DNA of 64,000 nt from NCBI RefSeq assembly GCF_947496995.1, contig NZ_CANMFD010000004.1, positions 310,001 to 374,000 on the forward strand, given 5' to 3'. Position numbers and translations under genes: made by a program. The notes under the pieces are model-generated. The model saw only the letters and a program-made list of their open reading frames with translations. It was not told the origin of the DNA and searched no databases. The stretch comes from an uncultured Roseibium sp. (GTDB lineage Bacteria; Pseudomonadota; Alphaproteobacteria; Rhizobiales; Stappiaceae). Position 1 is the stretch's first letter; each line of letters opens with the position of its first letter. Shown here piece by piece: positions 9,224 through 18,188 of the stretch.

Positions 9224-10033
9224 CTATACCCGGCGCAACGCCCGTTCACCCCGGAAATACGATTTAATCCAGGAATCATCATTTTTCATCATATCGTCCA
9301 GTGTTCCGATTGCCAGAACACGTTTTTTCCCAAGGACAGCGATACGATCGCAGATAGAGTGAAGACTATCGAGATCGTGAGTGACCATGTAAACAGTCAG
9401 CCCGAGGGTTGAACTGAGATTTGCAATGAGCGAATCAAAGGCCGCGGCGCTGATCGGATCGAGCCCAGACGTCGGCTCGTCCAGAAACACCAAATCCGGA
9501 TCCAGCGCAAGGGCGCGCGCCAGGCTGGCGCGCTTGATCATGCCGCCCGAAAGTTCCGACGGCAGCTTGTCCGCAGCGTCCTGCGACAGGCCGACAAGCT
9601 CCAGCTTCAGCGTCGCCAGTTCGTCCATCAGCTGCGGCGAAAGCTTCAGGTGCTCGCGCATCGGCACCTGGATGTTCTGCTTCACGGTGAGCGAGGAAAA
9701 CAGCGCCCCTTGCTGGAACAGGACACCCCAGCGGCGCTCGATGGTCTTGCGCTCGATGTCGGTTGCCGTCGACAGATCGTGCCCGAAGACCGAAATCGCG
9801 CCGGCCCGCTTCTGGTTCAGGCCGAGAATTGTCCGCATCAGGACCGATTTACCGGTCCCCGAACCACCGACGAACCCAAGCACTTCGCCCCGGCGCACAT
9901 CCAGATCCAGATTCTGAAGGATGATCTTGCTGCCGAATCCGACGGTAACGCCGCGTACGGACAGAACATAGTCGGTGCCGTCGCCGGTCGGTTCGACCTC
10001 GGTCTGGGTATATTCGGCTTCGGTCAGCGACAT
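9224..10033 (-). CDS. ABC transporter ATP-binding protein, MlaF-like
   Basis: A 269-residue nucleotide-binding subunit. The Walker A is GGSGTGKS at about residues 56-63, the signature is LSGGM with KRASLARALA following, and the Walker B is LVFLDEPTSGLDP, followed by the H-loop in YMVTHDLDS. It energises the adjacent MlaE-type permease. The ATG at 10033 is preferred. An upstream TTG at 10045 would overlap the permease stop, but its Shine-Dalgarno candidate GGAG lies too close. Nothing in the protein is degenerate, so it should be an active ATPase. Confidence 0.85.
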   Translation of the reverse strand: MSLTEAEYTQTEVEPTGDGTDYVLSVRGVTVGFGSKIILQNLDLDVRRGEVLGFVGGSGTGKSVLMRTILGLNQKRAGAISVFGHDLSTATDIERKTIERRWGVLFQQGALFSSLTVKQNIQVPMREHLKLSPQLMDELATLKLELVGLSQDAADKLPSELSGGMIKRASLARALALDPDLVFLDEPTSGLDPISAAAFDSLIANLSSTLGLTVYMVTHDLDSLHSICDRIAVLGKKRVLAIGTLDDMMKNDDSWIKSYFRGERALRRV

Positions 10034-10041
10034 GGATCCGG

Positions 10042-11190
10042 TCAAACTCCGATGGCGGCAAAGAATATGGCGAACATGCCGTCCACGACGATCACAAGGA
10101 AAATGGCCTTCACCACGGACATCGTGGTGTGACGTCCAAGTGATTCCGATGAGCCTTCGACCTTCAACCCTTCCACGCAGGCAATCAAGCCCACGATCAG
10201 CGCCATGAACGGCGCCTTCACCAGACCAACGGCCAGGGTCTGCACCGTGATCGCCGCCTGCAACTGCGTGAGGAAGGCCGCCGGCGGAATGTCCAGATAG
10301 GCCCAGGTCACAAGCCCGGACCCCAACAGGGCCGAAATATCGGCAATAAAAGTCAGGATCGGCAGCGCGATCATCAGCGCCAGGATCCGCGGCAGCACAA
10401 GAACCTCGGTGACGCTGAGGCCGATCACATGCAGGGCGTCCACCTCCTCCTGCATGCGCATGGCCCCGAGCTCCGCCGTGAAGGCCGACCCGGAGCGGCC
10501 AGCCACCATGATCGCCGTCAGAATGACCCCGATCTCGCGCAACACCAGAATACCCGCCAGATCAACGACGAATATGTCGGCGCCAAACTGGCGCAGATAG
10601 AAACCGCCCTGCTGCGAAATGATCGCGCCGATCAGGAAGCTCATCAGGGCGACGATAGGCACCCCGCCGACGCAGCTCCGGTCGAACTGCACCGCAATGG
10701 AGATACCGCGCAGACGCTTGGGCTGCAGGAGCACCGTCGACAGGACCAGTCCGAGCGAGCCGAGAATATGCAGCATCGCGAGGCCGTCCTTGCCGACATC
10801 GACCATCTGCCGACCGGTTGCCTCAAGGAAGCCGAGGATGGACAAGCGTTGCACGTCCGGTTTCCACCTGGGCGGATGATGCTGCTCGATTTCCTCGAAC
10901 AATGTCTGGCGCACAGGCGTGACGCCCGTCAGCTCGACCTTGCGTCCCTCGAACTCCAGACGTCCGCGGGTGCGATGGATCAGCCAGGCACCGCTTGTAT
11001 CAAGATGCTCGATGTTGGAAACGTCGATCGAGGTCGGCCGGTCCTTGCCGAGCTGCAGGTTGGCGATTTCCTGTTCCGCCTGACCGATCGTGCTGACAGT
11101 CCAGTCCCCGGAGAGGGCAAGACACAGATGATCAGGGCCGTTCGCCTCGATCTGCATCTCCGGCGCAATGTTTTTTTCCAAGAATGCCAT
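10042..11190 (-). CDS. MlaE-family lipid ABC permease with N-terminal STAS domain
   Basis: A 382-residue protein. Residues 1 to about 100 form a STAS (MlaB-like) domain (LALSGDWTVSTIGQAEQEI; the conserved strand-helix segment SIDVSNIEHLDTSGAWLI falls just after). The remainder is the MlaE permease with four to five membrane helices and the conserved cytoplasmic coupling segment ELGAMRMQEEVDALHVIGL. In E. coli these are two proteins, MlaB and MlaE; the fusion is common in Alphaproteobacteria. It is the first gene of the operon. The start at 11190 has AGAGGG upstream and avoids a non-homologous 41-residue extension that begins at 11313. The separate periplasmic carrier MlaC is not encoded here. 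Confidence 0.85.
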   Translation of the reverse strand: MAFLEKNIAPEMQIEANGPDHLCLALSGDWTVSTIGQAEQEIANLQLGKDRPTSIDVSNIEHLDTSGAWLIHRTRGRLEFEGRKVELTGVTPVRQTLFEEIEQHHPPRWKPDVQRLSILGFLEATGRQMVDVGKDGLAMLHILGSLGLVLSTVLLQPKRLRGISIAVQFDRSCVGGVPIVALMSFLIGAIISQQGGFYLRQFGADIFVVDLAGILVLREIGVILTAIMVAGRSGSAFTAELGAMRMQEEVDALHVIGLSVTEVLVLPRILALMIALPILTFIADISALLGSGLVTWAYLDIPPAAFLTQLQAAITVQTLAVGLVKAPFMALIVGLIACVEGLKVEGSSESLGRHTTMSVVKAIFLVIVVDGMFAIFFAAIGV

Positions 11191-11440
11191 TCCGGCTGGC
11201 TGCCCTCTTGCCGCTGGTTCACCTCCCCCCGTATACCTGATGGAACAGGTCAGGTCACGGACCCAAAAACGGGAATAGTGCGGTTTGAACCGGTTTGTCC
11301 TTTTTCGGGACACAGCCCGCTCAGATCGAAATCACCTCGGGATGGCCGCACTCAACAGTGCATCTCCATCTTCGATACCACTTTCCCGTCGTTCTTGGAG
11401 CCGTAACCTGACCACCGGCAACTTATTGAAAGATTTACCC

Positions 11441-12454
11441 ATGGAAATAGCCCGTCCCTACCTTCTGTTTCTTGGTGATGTTGCAGATTCCCTTGCGGCA
11501 AAAACCGCGACCGGCATCGTCGACTGGCGCAAAGACTGGTGTATCGGCCAGGTTCGTCTGGAAGGATGCGTTGCCGATACCGGGCTCCCCGACATGTCGA
11601 TTGCGGACGGAGCTGCTGCCGGGGCGAAGACCTTCGTCATCGGCGCGGTCAATGCCGGCGGACGCCTGCCTGAACACTGGATCGATTCGGTCGTGACGGC
11701 GCTGGAAGCGGGCATGGACGTCGCCTCGGGCCTGCATGTACGTCTGGGCGACATTCCGGCCATCAGGAACGCTGCCGACAAGAACGGCCGCCAACTGCAC
11801 GATGTGCGCCACAGCACCATTAGTTTTGCCACCGGCAAGGGCACCAAACGCTCCGGAAAACGCATTCTGGCGGTCGGAACCGATTGTTCCGTCGGCAAGA
11901 AATACGCCGCCCTTGCGATGGACAAGGCAATGAACGAGCGCGGCTACACCAGCTCCTTCTGCGCCACCGGCCAGACCGGCGTCTTCATCTCCGGGCGCGG
12001 TGCCTCGCTCGATGCCGTGATCGCGGATTTCATTTCCGGCGCCGCGGAATGGCTGTCGCCGGAAACAGACGAAAGCCATTGGCAGATCATCGAAGGCCAG
12101 GGGTCGCTGTTCCATCCCTCGTTCGCCGGAGTGACGCTCGGGCTGTTGCACGGCTCACAGCCGGACGGTTTCATCGTCTGCCATGAGCCGACGCGCACAA
12201 AAATGCGCGGTGTCGAAACACCGCTGCCGACCATTCAGCAGGTCATCGACATGACGGTTCAATTAGGCCAGCTGACCAATCCGGACATCCGCTGCATCGG
12301 CATCGCGGTCAACACAGCCGCTCTCGACGACGATGAAGCGCTCGCCTATCTCGCCAAGGTCGGTGAACAACACGGACTGCCGGCGACCGACCCTGTCCGC
12401 TATGGCATGGAGGTCATCGTCGACAAGGTCTCCGCCGAGTTCGGTGCCCCATGA
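11441..12454 (+). CDS. dgcN: D-glutamate N-acetyltransferase DgcN (DUF1611)
   Basis: A 337-residue DUF1611 protein with a P-loop-like segment GTDCSVGKKYAA in the central domain. It also has conserved family stretches FICHEPTRTKMRG-like (positions about 12175-12210) and IEGQGSLFHPSF. The DgcN family acts in marine bacterial D-glutamate catabolism, acylating D-Glu to N-acetyl-D-Glu before DgcA epimerises it. The pairing with dgcA (four-base ATGA overlap) is the main reason for this assignment over a generic DUF1611 label. The ATG at 11441 is used; the upstream in-frame extension is not protein-like and there is only a weak GAAAG upstream. Confidence 0.75.
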   Translation: MEIARPYLLFLGDVADSLAAKTATGIVDWRKDWCIGQVRLEGCVADTGLPDMSIADGAAAGAKTFVIGAVNAGGRLPEHWIDSVVTALEAGMDVASGLHVRLGDIPAIRNAADKNGRQLHDVRHSTISFATGKGTKRSGKRILAVGTDCSVGKKYAALAMDKAMNERGYTSSFCATGQTGVFISGRGASLDAVIADFISGAAEWLSPETDESHWQIIEGQGSLFHPSFAGVTLGLLHGSQPDGFIVCHEPTRTKMRGVETPLPTIQQVIDMTVQLGQLTNPDIRCIGIAVNTAALDDDEALAYLAKVGEQHGLPATDPVRYGMEVIVDKVSAEFGAP

Positions 12455-13434
12455 GCCTGTCTGTCAGCATTGAGGCCGAGAGCTTCGAAATCGCCGGGGG
12501 TTTCAGGATTTCCCGCGAAACCAGAACCCATGCGCAAGTCGTCGTCGTTACCCTGACGGACGGAGATCACACCGGCAGGGGCGAGTGTGTCCCCTACCCG
12601 CGCTACGGCGAATCCCTTGAAAGCGTTCAGGCCCTGATCGAGGAAATCACGCCCCTTCTGAAAAAGGGCATTTCCCGGGCGATGCTCCAGGACGCCATGC
12701 CGGCGGGAGCGGCGCGCAACGCGGTCGATTGCGCCCTGTGGGACCTGGAAGCCAAGAAGGCGGGAAAACCGGCAGCGGAGCTTGCCGGCCTCGGAGCGAT
12801 GAAAGCCGTCACGACAGCCTTCACCATCAGCGTCAATTCGCCGGAACTCATGGCGGAAAAAACCGCGGCAGCGGCACATCGTCCGCTTCTGAAGATCAAG
12901 CTGGCGGGCCCGGGAGATGCCGAACGCATCGCCGCGGTCCGGCAGGCCGCACCTGAAAGCACCTTGATTGTGGATGCCAATGAAGCCTGGGACGCAAGCT
13001 GTTTTGAGGAAAACATGGCAGCCTGCGTGGCCGCCGGTGTCGCCCTCATTGAGCAGCCGCTGCCGTCGAAAAACGACGGTCTTCTGGCGGAAATCAAGCG
13101 TCCCATCACGATCTGCGCGGACGAAAGCCTTCATCCTGGCATGGGGATCGACGGCTTGCGGGGCAAATATGACGCGGTCAACATCAAGCTCGACAAGGCA
13201 GGCGGGCTGACGGAAGCGATGAAACTCTTAAAGGCGGCCAGAGAGCAGGACTTTGCGATCATGGTCGGCTGCATGCTCGGCACGTCGCTGGCGATGGCTC
13301 CGGCGGTGCTGATCGCCCAGCAGGCGGATTACGTCGATCTCGACGGCCCGCTGTTGCTGGCGCACGACAGATCGCCGGGCCTGAGGTTCGAAGGCAGCAC
13401 CCTCTACCCGCCGCAACCGGAACTCTGGGGCTGA
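12451..13434 (+). CDS. dgcA: N-acetyl-D-glutamate racemase DgcA (enolase superfamily)
   Basis: A 327-residue muconate-lactonizing/dipeptide-epimerase-type enolase-superfamily enzyme. The catalytic KxK pair is in LLKIKLAG. The three metal ligands are in LIVDANEAW, LIEQPL and ICADES, and the second base lysine is in VNIKLDKAGG. Without context it would be called L-Ala-D/L-Glu epimerase. Its translational coupling to dgcN (ATG overlaps the dgcN stop) points to N-acetyl-D-Glu racemisation to N-acetyl-L-Glu. It converges on the MFS gene with only 16 bases between the stops. Confidence 0.75.
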   Translation: MSLSVSIEAESFEIAGGFRISRETRTHAQVVVVTLTDGDHTGRGECVPYPRYGESLESVQALIEEITPLLKKGISRAMLQDAMPAGAARNAVDCALWDLEAKKAGKPAAELAGLGAMKAVTTAFTISVNSPELMAEKTAAAAHRPLLKIKLAGPGDAERIAAVRQAAPESTLIVDANEAWDASCFEENMAACVAAGVALIEQPLPSKNDGLLAEIKRPITICADESLHPGMGIDGLRGKYDAVNIKLDKAGGLTEAMKLLKAAREQDFAIMVGCMLGTSLAMAPAVLIAQQADYVDLDGPLLLAHDRSPGLRFEGSTLYPPQPELWG

Positions 13435-13450
13435 TAGCAAACGGGCAAGA

Positions 13451-14620
13451 TCAGCCGTCGGCAGCCATCTGCCTGCGCATCAGCGGCGTCAGCGCAAGCA
13501 CCATGAGAACGCCGACCGCGGCGACGGCCGCCATCAGATAGAAAGGCAGGTCGGGACTGGTTTCGTAGAGCGCACCGCATACGCCGAGCCCGATTGCCAT
13601 TTGTATGCCGATGGAAGTGGCCAGAAGCCCCTGCCCGGTCCCGGACCATCGGCTCGGAACCACCTTTGCCAGGATGGCAAGCGATCCAAGGTGCGCTGCG
13701 CCGAAGGTGAGCCCGTGCAGCAGTTGCAGCGCGGCCATCGAGACGAACGTGTCGGCGAACGGAAAAAGACCCCAGCGGATGACGGCGGCAATGCCGGCGA
13801 CCAGAAGGAACATGGGCGGGTCCATCCGGATCGGCAGTCTTCCGGCGATGGCGAACAGTCCGATTTCCGCCACCACCCCGATCGCCCAGAGGACACCGAT
13901 GGTGAAATCCGGCACACCCATGGCCTGCCAGTACAGCGTTCCGAAGCCATAGAACGCCGCATGGCTCGCCTGAAACAGGCCGAACACCGCCAGCACCGGC
14001 CAGAACCACACGGTTGCGAAAGGTGCGGCCTGTTCCGGCGTTTCCGGCATGCCTGTCCGGTCAGCCCGTTTTTGCGAGGGCATCGACATGGCCACCAGAC
14101 CGGTCATCAGGGCGGAGATTGCGATGAACACCAGAATGAGCCAATTCGTTGCCTGCGCGGCGAGCGCGCCCCCTGCCAGCGTGGCCGCAACGAAACCGGC
14201 GGATCCCCACAGCCGCATCCGGGCATAGTCGGTGCCCGTATTGCGCGCGACATCGAGCGCATAGGCATCGCTCAGCGGCAGGACGGGGGATTGAAACACC
14301 ATGTATCCGATGACGGCGGTGCCGATCAGGATAATCTCAGCAGGCCCCGAGAACAGTCCGATGAATGCTGCGCCGGCGAGACTGTAGATCAGGATCGCCA
14401 GCCGTCTTTGTCCGGTCCTGTCGGCGATGTTGGCCAGAAGCGGACTTGCCGCGATTCGGGTGATCGTACCCGCCCCCAGGATGAAACCGATATCCTCCGC
14501 GCTTAAACCCCGGAATTCGAGAACCACCGGCAGAAACGGCAGGAACAGACCGAACCCGAAAAAGTGAGCCGCAAAAAGGCCTGAGACCCTTGTGCTGACT
14601 TTGGGTGAAGGGAGGATCAT
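13451..14620 (-). CDS. MFS transporter (MFS_1-like, PhpT/HcaT type)
   Basis: A 389-residue transporter with about 12 hydrophobic helices. The N-terminal segment (AHFFGFGLFLPFLPVVLEFRG) and helix-2/3 loop (ANIADRTGQRRLAIL) match the MFS_1_like group that includes 3-phenylpropionate permease-type and nucleoside:H+ symporter-like proteins. Substrate unknown. The longer open frame to 15046 runs antisense through the cheZ-like gene and is not coding. The ATG at 14620 is the first one giving a typical N-terminus, although I see no strong Shine-Dalgarno. It is divergent from the cheZ-like gene, with 121 bases between. Confidence 0.8.
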   Translation of the reverse strand: MILPSPKVSTRVSGLFAAHFFGFGLFLPFLPVVLEFRGLSAEDIGFILGAGTITRIAASPLLANIADRTGQRRLAILIYSLAGAAFIGLFSGPAEIILIGTAVIGYMVFQSPVLPLSDAYALDVARNTGTDYARMRLWGSAGFVAATLAGGALAAQATNWLILVFIAISALMTGLVAMSMPSQKRADRTGMPETPEQAAPFATVWFWPVLAVFGLFQASHAAFYGFGTLYWQAMGVPDFTIGVLWAIGVVAEIGLFAIAGRLPIRMDPPMFLLVAGIAAVIRWGLFPFADTFVSMAALQLLHGLTFGAAHLGSLAILAKVVPSRWSGTGQGLLATSIGIQMAIGLGVCGALYETSPDLPFYLMAAVAAVGVLMVLALTPLMRRQMAADG

Positions 14621-14741
14621 GTGATTAATGTCAAGGTTTGCGCCTAAAGGGATGTTAACGATTTTAGCCTTACCTTTAAGGACAAGTTGTTCGTAGCAGG
14701 ACAACATCCGATCCCTAAGGCAAGTTGAGATTAGCGTCCAC

Positions 14742-15887
14742 ATGACAGCGGAAGCAAAACCGGAAGAGCCGGAGCTGATCGGCGAAGCCGAATACCACAC
14801 CCTCGAACAGACTCTGTTGGAGTCCGATCGTGGACGGCGGTTTCTGACCGAGTATCTGAATCGGCACAAGACGCCGGAAACCACCGAGATCCTGACGGCA
14901 ATACAGCGTCTCGAGAAAGTGGTCACCCGGCAACGCAAGGTGCCCGATCTCGACAAGATCCGTCTCGACATCGCCGACATGCATGAGGCGATCGAGCGTA
15001 CCAAGTCGGAAATATCCAACATCAAGGACGAGGGCGACGAAAGCAATCGCTTCGTCGATGCATCTCACGAACTCGACGCGATCATCACCCAGACCGAAGG
15101 GGCGACCCAGTCCATTCTGGAAGCCGCCGAACAGATCCAGGAAAAAGCCTGGATCCTGCGTGAGAATGGTGGGGACGACGCGGCCTGCGACGAAATTGAC
15201 GCGAAAGCGACCGAAATCTTCATGGCCTGTTCGTTCCAGGACCTGACAGGACAGCGCACCAACAAGGTCGTGCAGGTTCTCAGGTATCTGGAAAGCCGCA
15301 TCAATCTGATGATCGGCATCTGGGGCATCGAGGAAATGGAAGCCGAAGCAGATGCCGGCCCGGTCGACTCCCGCCCGGATGCTCATCTCCTGAACGGCCC
15401 GCAGCACGAAGGAAAAGGCGTTTCCCAGAACAGCGTCGATGAACTGATGTCGGTCAGTGACGATGTCCTGGACGCGGCTATCAACGAGACCGAAGCTGCC
15501 GCACCGGCCAACAGCCATGCCAGCGATTCAGACGTCGACGCCATCATGGCAGGTGGCGACGAACCGATGGGTGCCGACGCGATCGATGACATGTTTGCTT
15601 CCCCCGCCGGTGACGATGCCGATGAAGAAGCAGCGCCTGAAGACGACGCGGCCGGCGGCGACGACGCGGATGCGCTGCTCGACGAGGCGGCGATTGAAAA
15701 ACTGTTCGACACGGAAGTCGATGCCACAACGGATGAAGTTGCCGAGGAAGCCCCCGAGACCGCTGCCGAAGATGCAGCCGAGGAAGCCGACGCCGACGCC
15801 GAGTGGGAAATGACGGAAGAAACGTCAAAGGACGCCGATCCGCTGGAAGAACTGACCGAAGCCGAGCGTCAGGCACTCTTCAACTAA
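14742..15887 (+). CDS. cheZ: CheZ-like CheY-P phosphatase
   Basis: A 381-residue protein. The helical core (residues about 1-200) contains the CheZ catalytic signature QDLTGQRTNKVV, with the acidic Asp at about 167 and the inserted Gln at about 171, the two residues that attack CheY-phosphate. A long, very acidic, low-complexity linker (about 230-365, rich in Asp, Glu and Ala) follows. The chain ends in a short amphipathic tail (EELTEAERQALFN), which could be the CheY-binding peptide seen at the end of enterobacterial CheZ. It is about 165 residues longer than E. coli CheZ because of the linker. No other chemotaxis gene is in the window. The inferred role is terminating flagellar or related response-regulator signalling. 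Confidence 0.8.
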   Translation: MTAEAKPEEPELIGEAEYHTLEQTLLESDRGRRFLTEYLNRHKTPETTEILTAIQRLEKVVTRQRKVPDLDKIRLDIADMHEAIERTKSEISNIKDEGDESNRFVDASHELDAIITQTEGATQSILEAAEQIQEKAWILRENGGDDAACDEIDAKATEIFMACSFQDLTGQRTNKVVQVLRYLESRINLMIGIWGIEEMEAEADAGPVDSRPDAHLLNGPQHEGKGVSQNSVDELMSVSDDVLDAAINETEAAAPANSHASDSDVDAIMAGGDEPMGADAIDDMFASPAGDDADEEAAPEDDAAGGDDADALLDEAAIEKLFDTEVDATTDEVAEEAPETAAEDAAEEADADAEWEMTEETSKDADPLEELTEAERQALFN

Positions 15888-15914
15888 GCGGACCGACCGG
15901 TCTTTGCGAAAAAG

Positions 15915-15946
15915 AAAGGGCGTTGCCGGATGGCAGCGCCCTTTTT
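15915..15946 (+). terminator. rho-independent terminator after cheZ-like gene
   Basis: AAAGGGCGTTGCC, loop GGAT, then GGCAGCGCCCTTTTT: a 13-base-pair stem with one G-U pair and a T run, 28 bases after the stop. The A-rich left flank could let it also serve the opposing threonine dehydratase gene. Confidence 0.85.
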
Positions 15947-15978
15947 CCTTGAAATACCGGGCCGGCAGGCGGCGAGTT

Positions 15979-17004
15979 TTAGCGGGAGAGCACCTTCACC
16001 ATCATCTGCGGATCGATGTTGCCACCGGTCAGGACAATCCCGACAGCCGCGTTCGCGATCGGAAGCTTGCCGGAAAGGACCGCCGCCAGCGCTGCTGCGC
16101 CACCCGGCTCGACTACCAGCTTGAGCTCCCTGAAGGCAAAGGCGACCGCGTCCAGAACTTCCTCATCGGAAACGCTCACGCCCTCTCCCGCCAGCTTGCG
16201 GAGTATGGAAAACCCGATTTCACCGGGAGAGACCGACATGAGCGCATCGCAGATGGAGCCGGATTTTGCCGCGTTCGACAGGCGCGTTCCCGCTTCAAGG
16301 GATCTCTTGTAATCGTCGAACAATTCCGGTTCCACGGTATGGAACAGCGTGGACGGTGACCTGGACGCCATCGCGAGCGCAATCCCGCTCGAAAGCCCGC
16401 CGCCGCCAGTGCAGGCCAGCACATGGTCAAGCTCCACACCGAGTGCCGTGGCCTGGGCGGCCATTTCCAGCCCGACGGTCCCCTGGCCGGCAATCACCGC
16501 CGGGTCGTTATAGGGGTGTACCAGGGTCGCGCCAGTTTGCGCGCAAAGCGCCGCTGCGATGGCTTCCCTGTCTTCGGTTTCCCGGTCATAGGTGACCACT
16601 GTTGCACCATAGCCGCGCGTGCGCTCCAGCTTGATTGCCGGTGCGTCGGCCGGCATGACGATGGTGGCCGGCATGCCGAGAAGCTGCGCACTGGCGGCGA
16701 CCCCTTGGGCATGATTTCCCGAAGAACAGGCCACCACACCCCTGGGACGGGCCTCCTCAGGAATAAGATTGAGGCAATTGAAGGCACCGCGGAACTTGAA
16801 GGACCCACTGCGCTGCAGGTTCTCCGCCTTGATGAACACCCGCGCCCCGGTCCGCTCGTCCAAGAGAGGATGCCGCAGGAGCGGTGTGGCGAGCGCCTCG
16901 CCGCCAATCCGTACAGCGGCCGCCTCGATATCCTCGAACGTGATTGCGTTGCCGGAAGATACCGGTGTCTTGCCCTGCTCGGCCTGAAGCTGCATATCGC
17001 TCAT
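15979..17004 (-). CDS. threonine/serine dehydratase (PLP fold II)
   Basis: A 341-residue fold-type II PLP enzyme. The Schiff-base lysine is in SGSFKFRGAF, substrate contacts are in SSGNHAQGVA, and the phosphate-binding glycine loop is TGGGGLSSG. There is no C-terminal ACT regulatory domain, so it belongs with catabolic TdcB-like dehydratases or serine racemase-like enzymes rather than feedback-regulated IlvA. The reaction would be L-Thr (or L-Ser) to 2-oxobutyrate (or pyruvate) plus ammonia. The N-terminal 20 residues are poorly conserved, and the ATG at 16995 is an alternative start. It stands alone between a terminator and the agt-plcP pair. Confidence 0.8.
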   Translation of the reverse strand: MSDMQLQAEQGKTPVSSGNAITFEDIEAAAVRIGGEALATPLLRHPLLDERTGARVFIKAENLQRSGSFKFRGAFNCLNLIPEEARPRGVVACSSGNHAQGVAASAQLLGMPATIVMPADAPAIKLERTRGYGATVVTYDRETEDREAIAAALCAQTGATLVHPYNDPAVIAGQGTVGLEMAAQATALGVELDHVLACTGGGGLSSGIALAMASRSPSTLFHTVEPELFDDYKRSLEAGTRLSNAAKSGSICDALMSVSPGEIGFSILRKLAGEGVSVSDEEVLDAVAFAFRELKLVVEPGGAAALAAVLSGKLPIANAAVGIVLTGGNIDPQMMVKVLSR

Positions 17005-17138
17005 CTGTATCCGTCCCGATGGTAATCGACAGGAACAGATGAGTAGTGAGGTTCGGGAGTGACATCAACACCAAAGGCGGAAGACCCGATTAACTCACAG
17101 GCCCTTCCCCACCCTTCCCGGGCAGAAGCCGCGCAGAC

Positions 17139-18188
17139 CTATTCCGCCGCCCTCGCCTGCCCGGACGTGCCGTTGTAGATGTCCCGGGCTTCTATGCAGT
17201 TGTCGAGAAACTGCCGGGCGCTTGCCGCCCACGTGTAGTTCATGGCGATCTGCCGGCAATGATCGCGCGGAATGTCCAGTGCGGCCTCCGCAGCTTCCTG
17301 AAGATTTTCCGACAGCACCCCGGCGCCTGTATCGCCGATGACATCCAGTGGCCCCATCACCGGATAGGCAGCTACGGGCACACCGCAGGCAAGCGCTTCG
17401 AGCATTACGTTTCCGAATGTGTCCGTCAGCGACGGAAACACGAAAACATCAGCGTCTGAATAATGACGCGCCAGATCCTCACCCGTTCTGGAGCCGGTAA
17501 AATGCGTGTCCGGATATTCGCGCCGGAGCGTCTCCAGTTGCGGTCCGTCGCCAACGACCACCTTGGACCCGTCGAGCTTGAGGTCCAGGAAGGCCCTGAT
17601 GTTCTTTTCGATCGCCACCCGGCCGACATACATGAACACAGGCCTGGGCAGCTCCGCCGGCAGCACCGAGCCCTCATAGGGCCTGAAAAGCTGCTCATCC
17701 ACGCCGCGCGACCAGCGCATCAGGTTCTGGAAGCCCCGGTCGCGCAGATCCTGCTCCAGCGAGCGCGTCGCCACCATGCAGCCGCTCGCCGAATTGTGGA
17801 ACCTGCGCAGCCAGCTGTAGGACCAGGAAAGCGGGATCGGCAAACGTGCGGAAACATATTCGGGAAACCGGGTGTGATAGCTCGTCGTGAAAGGCCGCCC
17901 GGACTTGCGTGCAAAACTGGCAGCCAGAAGTCCCAGCGGGCCTTCCGTGGCAATATGCAGATGCTCGCAATCGAATTCTTCGATTTTCCGGCCGACGATG
18001 CCGCGATGGGTCAGCGACAGGCGGATTTCCGGATATGTGGGACACGGCAGGGTTCTGAACGCCTGGGGCGAGAGGAACTCGACCCGAATTCCGATGTCTT
18101 CAAGCTGTTCCGCCGTTCGCTCCAGGGACCGGACAACACCATTTATCTGCGGACGCCAAGCATCCGTCACGATCAGGATGGAACTCAT
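17139..18188 (-). CDS. agt: GT4 glycosyltransferase, probable glycolipid synthase Agt
   Basis: A 349-residue GT-B glycosyltransferase. The N-terminal acceptor domain starts VTDAWRPQINGVVRSLE; the donor domain carries FMYVGRVAIEKNI and the nucleotide-sugar motif DVFVFPSLTDTFGNVMLEAL with the E(x7)E spacing of GT4 enzymes. Its ATG overlaps the stop of the upstream metallophosphoesterase (ATGA), so the two are translationally coupled. In marine Alphaproteobacteria the PlcP-Agt pair replaces phospholipids by glucosyl- or glucuronosyl-diacylglycerol under phosphate limitation, PlcP supplying the diacylglycerol. The Agt assignment rests on this context and on the GT4 signature; the sugar donor cannot be read from sequence. 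Confidence 0.7.
   Translation of the reverse strand: MSSILIVTDAWRPQINGVVRSLERTAEQLEDIGIRVEFLSPQAFRTLPCPTYPEIRLSLTHRGIVGRKIEEFDCEHLHIATEGPLGLLAASFARKSGRPFTTSYHTRFPEYVSARLPIPLSWSYSWLRRFHNSASGCMVATRSLEQDLRDRGFQNLMRWSRGVDEQLFRPYEGSVLPAELPRPVFMYVGRVAIEKNIRAFLDLKLDGSKVVVGDGPQLETLRREYPDTHFTGSRTGEDLARHYSDADVFVFPSLTDTFGNVMLEALACGVPVAAYPVMGPLDVIGDTGAGVLSENLQEAAEAALDIPRDHCRQIAMNYTWAASARQFLDNCIEARDIYNGTSGQARAAE

Noticed and set aside
10429..11406. 325-codon plus-strand frame
   Set aside because: Antisense to the MlaE permease; it lacks protein-like features.
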